NCBI GenBank assembly: GCA_020632575.1
Contig: JACKFH010000068.1
Span: 1 to 12,951, forward strand
Source: Candidatus Omnitrophota bacterium
GTDB lineage: Bacteria > Hinthialibacterota > Hinthialibacteria > OLB16
Direction of reading: 5' to 3'
DNA: 12,951 bases
Below, piece by piece: positions 7,105-12,951 of the stretch. Both the position numbers and the translations under genes were made by a program. The notes beneath the pieces were generated by a model. That model saw only the letters and a list, made by a program, of their open reading frames with translations. It did no database searches and had not been told where the DNA came from. How positions within the stretch are numbered: position 1 is the first letter of the stretch; each line of letters begins with the position of its first letter.

Positions 7105-7701
7105 TTGCCCTTTGTTGACCTCTTTCTCCCCTCGGTGGAAGAGACCTACTTGATGCTAGAACCCGAGGAGTACAGGAAGAATCGTGAGACCCATTCCGCC
7201 TCCGACCTGGTCGACTGGTTCACCCCACCCAAATACTCGGAATTGTCACAGCGTTGCCTCGACCTCGGGACTCGCGCGGTGACTCTTAAATCCGGCCCGC
7301 GTGGGATCTACATCCGAACCGCTGAAAATGCACTTCAGAATTTGGACAGCTTCGAAGATAAGCAGAAGAAGAATTGGTCCAAAAGAGAGATTTGGCGCCC
7401 AGCCATCCAGGTGACTGATTTCGGCAGCGCGACCGGCGCCGGAGACTCCTCCATCGCGGGCATCCTCACCGGATTCCTGCGCGGGGAATCGATCGAGGAA
7501 TCCCTCCGAGTCGGAACGGCTTGCGGTTACCAGAACGTTCGCGTTCTCGATGCGGTCAGCGGAATCCGTAGTTGGGAGGAGACCGAAGAAATCGTAAAAA
7601 GCGACCCTCCCTTAATCGATCCCAAAATCGAGGGAGAGGGCTGGCGGTTCGATTCTTCGGAACGACTCTGGTTCGGCCCCTCCGACTCCAAGAACGCTTA
7701 A
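7105..7701 (+). CDS. PfkB-family sugar kinase, C-terminal part with catalytic GAGD (broken gene)
   Basis: Homology begins at 7099 (KVLPFVDLFLPSVEETYLML) and runs to the TAA at 7701. The catalytic motif is SATGAGDSSIAG, with the Asp of GAGD as the general base and the preceding Gly residues forming the anion hole. VTLKSGPRGIYIR is the usual strand-turn before it. With three lost bases restored, the whole gene 6508-7701 codes for about 398 residues, slightly longer than the usual 300-350 because of a C-terminal tail (PKIEGEGWRFDSSERLWFGP). The family phosphorylates sugars or nucleosides with ATP; the substrate is not recognisable. The position next to GH38 suggests the sugar released by that enzyme or a derivative. 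Confidence 0.78.
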   Translation: MPFVDLFLPSVEETYLMLEPEEYRKNRETHSASDLVDWFTPPKYSELSQRCLDLGTRAVTLKSGPRGIYIRTAENALQNLDSFEDKQKKNWSKREIWRPAIQVTDFGSATGAGDSSIAGILTGFLRGESIEESLRVGTACGYQNVRVLDAVSGIRSWEETEEIVKSDPPLIDPKIEGEGWRFDSSERLWFGPSDSKNA

Positions 7702-7719
7702 GGAATTCTCAACAGACTC

Positions 7720-9753
7720 ATGACCACCGCCAAAAAGATTCAGGTCCCGGTTGTTTCATCCACTCATTACGATCGCGAGTGGCGTTTTTCCTTTCAGCAG
7801 AGCCGGACGATGTTGGCCGACCTGATCGACCACCTGCTTGATATCCTGGAAAAGAATCCTGCATTCCGTTGCTATCACCTGGATGGTCAGGCAGTCATCC
7901 TGGAAGACTACCTCACTCTGAGACCCGAGCGATGCGAAGAGATTCGGAAATTCATGAAAGAGGGCCGTCTGTTTGCGGGACCCTGGTATTCGTTGCCCGA
8001 TATGAATTCCATCGCGGGCGAGTGCATCGTTCGGAACTTGTTGAGGGGACATCGTTTTATTTCGATATTCGGTTCTCCAATGAAAGTGGGTTACACCGCG
8101 ACCGGATTCGGTCAGGTCTCCCAACTCCCTCAGATCTATAACGGGTTCGGCATCGACACGGCGCTGTTCTATCGCGGTCCGGACCGAACGAAACTGGAAA
8201 AAGAATTCGTCTGGCAATCGGAGGATGGATCGGAGGTTATCGCCTACCTCTTCACCCCTGAATTCGGGCGCATGCCCCTCTACCACTGTGTCGTTCGGAA
8301 GACCCTCTACGATCGGGCCTTCTATGAACGCGTTTGCGATTGGGAGGCGAAAGAGGGACCCTTTCGTCTGGACGATTCCCGGACTCGTTGGAATCTCTAT
8401 TACCAGTCCGCCATCAATGAAGGTTTCCACGAAGAAGACATTGCCGCCGAGACCCGCCGGATGATCGACACCGAACTCTCCCGCTCGAATCTCGACACTT
8501 TTCTCGCTCTCGATGGAACCGACTCGACTGAACCCGAGCCGATGATCCCGAAGATTCTGGAAGCGATGAATGCTGCGTGCGAAACCCATGAGTTTGTTCA
8601 CACAAGCCTTCCCGAATTCGCAAAAATCCTCCGTGAGGCGAAAAGAAAGTTGAAAACGCATCGTGGAGAGATGCGTTCCTCGGCCAAGGAGGGCGTTCAG
8701 GTCAACCTGTTCGGGGACACCATCAGCACTCGCACCGATCTCAAACAAAAGAACGCCGAAGCCGAAAGAAAACTGATCGCCTGGGCCGAACCTTTTTCGA
8801 GTTTCGCCTGGATGGTGGGGAGTGAGTATCCCGGCCTCCTTCTTAGAGAGGCCTGGAAAACCCTACTCAACAACCAGTCGCATGATTGCATCGCGGGATG
8901 CGGCCAAGACATCGTTCACGATGACATGGTCTATCACTACCGTCAGGTTTCCGAAGCCGCCGATGAGGCGACCCGACGCGCTCTGTTCCATTTGACTTCG
9001 AACTTCGATACGAGCCCATTCAATTCGAAAGATATCCTTCTCGCGGTGTTCAATCCGCGCCCCCACTTAAGGTCCGAATTGACCGAAACCCGTGTCGACA
9101 TCCCCTCCGTTTGGAATGCTGGATCCCTTCGGATCGAGGATCTGGAGGGAAGGGAAGTCCCGTACCAAACAATCCGGATGAAGCGCGGTGAGAAAGTTCT
9201 GATCCATCGTCCGAAGGATGCTCCGGGCCGTTACGATGTCGACAGTTGGTGGATACAGTTTTCGGCCACCGATGTCCCTGGATGCGGGTGGGCTGTTTTT
9301 CGGGTCGTTCCAACTGGCGATGGCAATCCTGAACCGGTCCAAATGGAAGCGTTGCCCGACGAGCGATCGATCGAAAATGAGTTCTTCCGTTTGCAGGTCA
9401 ACACCTCCGGAAGATTTGACCTGACCGACAAACGGACCGGACGGGCCTTCAAAGATTTGTGCGCCTATGAGGATCGAGGAGAAATCGGTGACGCCTATTT
9501 CAGCATCCCGGTTCCGGAAGATAAACCGATCCATGGTCCCTCCGAGGATTTCACTGTCTCGGTCGAACAATGCCGGCTTTCCTCATCCCTGAAGGTGGAA
9601 TTCCACCTTGCAATCCCCGCGACGAGTTCACAGGAGGGGAGGAGCAAGGATCGAATCGAGATCCCGATCGCCACCACCGCCACTCTGAAAGAGGGCGCTC
9701 CCTGGATCGAGATAAAACCGAACTCAATAACCTTGCTCGCGACCACCGCTTGA
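7720..9753 (+). CDS. GH38 alpha-mannosidase-like enzyme, N-terminal part (broken gene)
   Basis: This holds the GH38 catalytic barrel and the middle domains. His16 and Asp18 in STHYDREW are the usual zinc ligands, and His388 in NNQSHDCIAG is the third. LLREAWKTLLNNQSHDCIAG is the characteristic end of the catalytic domain. The nucleophile motif, normally PDSFG, reads ATGFG (127-131), so the Asp that is both nucleophile and zinc ligand is replaced by Thr128; the following LPQIYNGFGIDTALFYRG is well kept. No signal peptide, so cytoplasmic. AAGGA 15 bases upstream is a poor ribosome binding site, but the kinase ends only 18 bases before, suggesting coupling. Similarity leaves this frame at the four A of 9714-9717, after APWIEIK, and continues at 9717. 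Whether it hydrolyses alpha-mannosides is uncertain without the Asp. Confidence 0.8.
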   Translation: MTTAKKIQVPVVSSTHYDREWRFSFQQSRTMLADLIDHLLDILEKNPAFRCYHLDGQAVILEDYLTLRPERCEEIRKFMKEGRLFAGPWYSLPDMNSIAGECIVRNLLRGHRFISIFGSPMKVGYTATGFGQVSQLPQIYNGFGIDTALFYRGPDRTKLEKEFVWQSEDGSEVIAYLFTPEFGRMPLYHCVVRKTLYDRAFYERVCDWEAKEGPFRLDDSRTRWNLYYQSAINEGFHEEDIAAETRRMIDTELSRSNLDTFLALDGTDSTEPEPMIPKILEAMNAACETHEFVHTSLPEFAKILREAKRKLKTHRGEMRSSAKEGVQVNLFGDTISTRTDLKQKNAEAERKLIAWAEPFSSFAWMVGSEYPGLLLREAWKTLLNNQSHDCIAGCGQDIVHDDMVYHYRQVSEAADEATRRALFHLTSNFDTSPFNSKDILLAVFNPRPHLRSELTETRVDIPSVWNAGSLRIEDLEGREVPYQTIRMKRGEKVLIHRPKDAPGRYDVDSWWIQFSATDVPGCGWAVFRVVPTGDGNPEPVQMEALPDERSIENEFFRLQVNTSGRFDLTDKRTGRAFKDLCAYEDRGEIGDAYFSIPVPEDKPIHGPSEDFTVSVEQCRLSSSLKVEFHLAIPATSSQEGRSKDRIEIPIATTATLKEGAPWIEIKPNSITLLATTA

Positions 9754-10490
9754 GGGTTCTCTTTCCAACCGGAATCCAAGCCGACCGATCCGTCTCGGAT
9801 ATGCCCTTCGATTTGATCGAACGACCGATTACTCCTCGCGACACCGAAGGTTGGTTCGAACGAGGATACCCTAACCACCCGATGAGGAACTTTTGCGGTG
9901 TGGCAACCGATGAGGCTGGCTTCGCAATCACCGGACGTGGCCTCCCGGAGTATGAGGTCTACGATGACGAGGATCGAACCCTCGCGATCACCCTCCTTCG
10001 GACCACCCGTGTCAAAACTCCAAAAATCAAGGTCGAGGACCCAGACCAAGAGGGGACTCAACAACTCGGCCCACAGGTTTTCAAGTACGCTCTAATGCCC
10101 TTCTCCGGTTGGCCGGAACTCGAAGCGGTTCACCGCGCCTCCCTCGACTTCAATCTCCCGATGCGAGTCGCCCAATTCGGAACGCAGAAAGGGACTCTCC
10201 CCCTTCGTCACTCCGAGATCGAAATTTCCGCGCCCTTCGAGTTAAGCGCCGTTAAACCCTCGGAACGTGGAGAGACTTTAATCGTCCGAGTTTGGAATAC
10301 TGCTTCATCGGACTCCAATGGGTCTCTCAAAGTCGGATTCCCAATCGAATCGGCATGGTCGGTGACATTGGAGGAAGAACGGTTGGAAGGAATCCCGGTC
10401 AAAGAGAATGGAAGAATTTCCATCTCCGCCCACCCAAAACAAATCCTCACCTTCGAACTTACCCCAAAAGGATGGGTGCGGCCATGCTGA
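9717..10490 (+). CDS. GH38 alpha-mannosidase-like enzyme, C-terminal part (broken gene)
   Basis: The shifted frame picks up at TELNNLARDHRLRVLFPTG, the well-known GH38 segment NxxxDHRLRxxFPT, directly after WIEIK of the upstream frame. One A restored to the AAAA at 9714-9717 joins both into a 923-residue protein, normal for bacterial GH38. The segment continues through HPMRNFCGVATDEAGFAI and GLPEYEV, the C-terminal beta-sandwich, and ends LTFELTPKGWVRPC. If translated alone it could begin at ATG 9801, but it would lack the catalytic barrel. The frame is also open upstream to an ATG at 9570, where it is only a shadow of the N-terminal part. Confidence 0.75.
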   Translation, partial: TELNNLARDHRLRVLFPTGIQADRSVSDMPFDLIERPITPRDTEGWFERGYPNHPMRNFCGVATDEAGFAITGRGLPEYEVYDDEDRTLAITLLRTTRVKTPKIKVEDPDQEGTQQLGPQVFKYALMPFSGWPELEAVHRASLDFNLPMRVAQFGTQKGTLPLRHSEIEISAPFELSAVKPSERGETLIVRVWNTASSDSNGSLKVGFPIESAWSVTLEEERLEGIPVKENGRISISAHPKQILTFELTPKGWVRPC

Positions 10491-10518
10491 TGTCTCCAAA
10501 TACTCCAAAGAGGACCAA

Positions 10519-10534
10519 GTCCGTTTCAACGGAC
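10519..10534. repeat. Small inverted repeat between GH38 and URO-D protein 2
   Basis: GTCCGT and ACGGAC flank TTCA as a 6-bp stem. It lies in the 105-base gap 10491-10595, the longest gap inside the operon. No T-run follows, so it is not a classical terminator; it could be an RNA-processing hairpin or an operator-like site. Nothing else is recognisable in the gap. Confidence 0.25.
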
Positions 10535-10595
10535 GGCTCCTTGCGTTGCCACGGAATTGATCCCATGGCGATCTCCGAAGTGAGGGAATGACTTC

Positions 10596-11558
10596 ATGGC
10601 CATGACCCCCCGAGAGAAATTCATCGCGGCCCTCGAACGCAAGCCCATCACGGGTCGAGTTCCGCATTTCGAGTTGGTTTTTTACCCGACCATGGAGGCG
10701 TTCGGAAAACTCCACCCGCGTCACCGTAACTTTGTTCAATGGGATCAAATGGAGGAGAAGGAACGCCAACTTCACCGCACCGACATCGCGGAAACCTTTA
10801 TCCAAATTGCCGAGACCTATGATCACAACGCCATCTTCCTCACTCCCAACCCCGACACCCCGGAGGAAACGATCCGCCTCATCGATCTTGTTCGCGAGAA
10901 ATCCGCCGACAAGTTTTATCTCACCATGCATGGCGACGCCACCTTCGCGATCCCACATGGCGACCAGATGATGGAGTTTTGTTACCGTCTCGCGGATGAA
11001 CCGGACAAGGTCAAACAAGAGGCGCAAGACCGAGTCGATCAGAAGTTGGAATGGGCGAGGCGGCTCGCCGACCATGGCGGCCTCGATGGGTTTACCCTCT
11101 GCTCGGATTACTGTTTCAATCAGGGTCCATTCCTCAGCCCCAATCAGTTCTCCGAGTTCATTGCTCCCTATCTTGCGAAACTCATCCAGGGTTACCGTGA
11201 CCTCGGGTTCTATGCGATCAAACACACCGATGGGAACATCGAACCGATTGTCGATCAGTTGGTGCAATCTCACCCTCATGCCCTCCATTCCCTCGACCCG
11301 CAGGGTGGAATCGACATCGCGGACATCAAGAAACGATACGGGAAAGAGATCTGTCTGATTGGCAACGTGAATTGCGGTCTCATGGATTCGGGAACCGATG
11401 AGGAAGTGATCGAATCGGCCCGTTACGCTCTCGAACAGGGCATGCCCGGATACGGGTACATCTTCTCAACGAGTAACTGTGTCTACCCTGGAATGAAACT
11501 CTCTCGTTACGAGCTGATCCACCAGGTTTGGGAAAGGGAAGGGAACTACCCCGACTGA
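10596..11558 (+). CDS. URO-D-fold protein 2 (uroporphyrinogen decarboxylase family)
   Basis: This intact 320-residue protein has the full URO-D barrel, beginning MTPREKFIAALERKPITGRVPHF, the usual family N-terminus. Landmarks are SDYCFNQGPFLSP (170-182), IKHTDGNI (208-215), IGNVNCGLM (255-263) and STSNCVYPGMKLSRYELI (291-308). His210, Asp212 and Cys295 occupy positions like those of the zinc site (His-x-Cys and a late Cys) of MtaA/MtbA methyltransferases, with Asp in place of the first Cys; that comparison is from memory. The substrate-binding Asp/Arg set of true heme URO-D is not evident, so a catabolic role such as methyl or C-C bond chemistry is more likely than heme synthesis. No corrinoid protein is in the window. 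GAGGGA lies about nine bases before ATG 10596; ATG 10602 is an alternative. Confidence 0.82.
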   Translation: MAMTPREKFIAALERKPITGRVPHFELVFYPTMEAFGKLHPRHRNFVQWDQMEEKERQLHRTDIAETFIQIAETYDHNAIFLTPNPDTPEETIRLIDLVREKSADKFYLTMHGDATFAIPHGDQMMEFCYRLADEPDKVKQEAQDRVDQKLEWARRLADHGGLDGFTLCSDYCFNQGPFLSPNQFSEFIAPYLAKLIQGYRDLGFYAIKHTDGNIEPIVDQLVQSHPHALHSLDPQGGIDIADIKKRYGKEICLIGNVNCGLMDSGTDEEVIESARYALEQGMPGYGYIFSTSNCVYPGMKLSRYELIHQVWEREGNYPD

Positions 11559-11564
11559 TCTCCA

Positions 11565-12839
11565 ATGATTCGAGCCGCCTGCCTTTCCCTCGAAATCACG
11601 CCGGACCAACCGATCGACCTATCCGGTGGGCCGTTTGGAAAAAGCCGCGGTGTTCTCGATCCCCTTGAAGCCTACATTCTCCTGCTGGAAATCGAAGGAG
11701 AATGTTTTTGCTGGGTGACCGTTGACACCATTTACCTTCCCTCTTCCTGGACAGACCCACTGAGGGAGAAGATCGCCCGACTCCTTACAACGGGCCGCGC
11801 AAACACGATGATCTCGGCCACCCACACCCATTCCGGAGCCGCGTTCATGCCGCTTCGCCAATGGGGGTCGCCCGATCCGGGCCACACTGATTGGGTGCGT
11901 CGGAGAATCCTCGATGGAGTCCGAGACTTGCAGGATCGATTGCAGCCAGTTCGTGGCAATTTCGGTTCCGCCCAAGCCGATGGGGTGACCGTAAACCGGA
12001 AAGAACCTGGGGGACCCGTGGATGAGGAAGTCTCAGTGCTGACCCTCCATAATAACAATGGGCAGCCCATCGCCATGATGGTTCATTTCACTTGCCACCC
12101 AGTCACCCTATGGGGATTTGAAAACAAGTTCAGTCCCGATTTTCCCGGATATCTCAGAAAAGCGTTGAGGCAAGTTTCGGGAGGCATCCCGGTCTTCTTC
12201 ATAAATGGGGCCGCGGGCAACATCAATCCAGCCGGTTTTTCGCCCGAATCCACCTCGGTGGAATACTCGAAAGACATCGCGAAGAGAGTCTGCTCAGCCG
12301 CGCGACAAGCCATGTTGAACTCCCAACCCCTGAATCTATCGCCACTCGTGACTGCGGAGGAGCGGGAGACGCTGCTCCTCGATCCTCCGCCATCGGTCGA
12401 AACGATTCATCGCATCATCGAGGAGGCAGATTCCCATCTGAATGGAGATTGGTCACCGGAATCCGTGGGGTGGGCGCGAAAGAAGGAGTGGGCCATGGAC
12501 CTCCTCGCGGCGATCGAGACGGGAGAACTCGCGGATCGAGAGTCTCTGGAAATTCAGTCCGTCCGCCTCGGAGACTTGAGAATCCTCGCCCTCCCCGGAG
12601 ATCCCTATGTGGAGATCGGTCTCAAGATGAAAGAAATTTCTCCGAGTCCGCACACTCTGATCGCGGGATTTACAAACGGGATGGTGGGTTACCTTTGCAC
12701 TCGCAAGTGGCAAGAGGAAAACGGCGAGCAGGAGAAATTCATCGGATATCGATTGTTGTCGATGCCGAAAGAGACTGAAAAGATTGTTTATAGAATGACT
12801 GAAAGATTGGTGGAGCGGATGCGGCACGAGACTGTTTGA
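11565..12839 (+). CDS. Neutral/alkaline ceramidase-like hydrolase
   Basis: This 424-residue protein matches the N-terminal catalytic domain of neutral/alkaline non-lysosomal ceramidases. ATHTHSGA (85-92) and HFTCHPVTL (174-182) carry the zinc-binding histidines, FINGAAGNINP (212-222) is the conserved Gly/Asn loop, and TNGMVGYL comes late in the chain. True neutral ceramidases are longer (about 650-700 residues), carry a C-terminal beta-sandwich and are secreted. This one is short and has no signal peptide, so a cytoplasmic amidase/esterase acting on an amide- or ester-modified sugar or lipid part is more likely than sphingolipid breakdown. It starts six bases after URO-D protein 2 with no clear ribosome binding site, implying translational coupling. 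Its TGA stop lies inside the left arm of the inverted repeat that follows. Confidence 0.78.
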   Translation: MIRAACLSLEITPDQPIDLSGGPFGKSRGVLDPLEAYILLLEIEGECFCWVTVDTIYLPSSWTDPLREKIARLLTTGRANTMISATHTHSGAAFMPLRQWGSPDPGHTDWVRRRILDGVRDLQDRLQPVRGNFGSAQADGVTVNRKEPGGPVDEEVSVLTLHNNNGQPIAMMVHFTCHPVTLWGFENKFSPDFPGYLRKALRQVSGGIPVFFINGAAGNINPAGFSPESTSVEYSKDIAKRVCSAARQAMLNSQPLNLSPLVTAEERETLLLDPPPSVETIHRIIEEADSHLNGDWSPESVGWARKKEWAMDLLAAIETGELADRESLEIQSVRLGDLRILALPGDPYVEIGLKMKEISPSPHTLIAGFTNGMVGYLCTRKWQEENGEQEKFIGYRLLSMPKETEKIVYRMTERLVERMRHETV

Positions 12840-12951
12840 ATCATGGAATTCCGTGGAAGGAACGGAAAGCATGGAAAAAAGACACCGCGAAAATCGAAGA
12901 TTTTCGCCTTCCATGTCTTCCATCTCCTCCATGGATTTCCATGATTCAAAC
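12834..12951. repeat. 118-bp inverted repeat with central hairpin (REP/MITE-like)
   Basis: The outer ends GTTTGAATCATGGAA (12834-12848) and TTCCATGATTCAAAC (12937-12951) are exact reverse complements. Inwards the arms stay complementary, about 36 of 43 positions. Each arm is built of 9-10-base words of the type CATGGAARR. In the middle, GCGAAAATC (12887-12895) and GATTTTCGC (12899-12907) form a perfect 9-bp stem around GAA. The element overlaps the stop codon of the ceramidase-like gene and ends with the window. The cruciform could stop or stabilise the operon transcript, though no T-run follows. No transposase is present, so a non-autonomous element or intergenic palindrome is likeliest. Confidence 0.75.

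Noticed and set aside
7756..8748. 330-codon minus-strand frame inside GH38
   Set aside because: The plus strand carries conserved GH38 motifs throughout; the minus frame has no recognisable domain or ribosome binding site.
5712..9720. Programmed ribosomal frameshifting to join the broken genes
   Set aside because: At least five sites in three unrelated genes, no consistent slippery heptamer with a following pseudoknot, and all changes in one direction; read error or decay is simpler.
10519..10534. Terminator between GH38 and URO-D protein 2
   Set aside because: The stem is only 6 bp and no T-run follows.
10305..11288. 327-codon minus-strand frame over the GH38 end and URO-D protein 2
   Set aside because: It crosses two plus-strand genes with strong family motifs and is explained by codon bias.

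Overview
The window (about 57% GC by eye) looks like a fragment from an uncultivated bacterium of the Planctomycetes/Lentisphaerae/Verrucomicrobia type or a candidate phylum such as Hydrogenedentota or Sumerlaeota. This rests on gene content only: a tandem-duplicated beta-helix protein, a secreted five-bladed-propeller glycosidase-like protein, paralogous URO-D-fold proteins, a GH38 enzyme and a ceramidase-like protein beside each other. No marker gene is present, so the placement is low confidence. No RNA gene, CRISPR array, transposase or phage gene was seen.

Layout. (1) 2-2248, plus: 3' part of a large beta-helix protein made of two related halves, followed by a good rho-independent terminator (2342-2386). 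(2) 2460-4076, plus: secreted propeller protein with a strong ribosome binding site. (3) 4104-5078, minus: D-2-hydroxyacid dehydrogenase, convergent with the propeller gene. (4) 5079-5246: divergent control region. A LacI/GalR-type palindrome (5150-5163) overlaps a self-complementary TTGCAA hexamer that can serve as the -35 of promoters firing in both directions. (5) 5247-12839, plus: five genes in one direction with short gaps, a likely operon: URO-D-like protein 1, PfkB sugar kinase, GH38 alpha-mannosidase-like enzyme, URO-D-like protein 2, neutral ceramidase-like hydrolase. (6) 12834-12951: a 118-bp inverted repeat around a perfect hairpin, at the very end of the window.

The first three operon genes are each broken by apparent single-base losses (near 5726, 6802, 6893, 7099 and 9716, and probably two more near 7036-7047), nearly all in or beside short homopolymers, while protein similarity runs on in the next frame. 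The other genes are intact. Local sequencing/assembly error is the simplest reading; recent decay of this part of the operon is the alternative.

How the genes may work together (inference): a LacI-family repressor, not encoded here, would sense a sugar and control both directions. GH38 would release a sugar from an imported glycoside, the PfkB kinase would phosphorylate it, and the dehydrogenase would act on a 2-hydroxyacid/2-oxoacid. The ceramidase-like amidase and the two URO-D-fold proteins would handle modified parts of the substrate. None of the operon proteins shows a signal peptide, so this is an intracellular pathway; the propeller protein upstream is the only clearly exported enzyme-like product.
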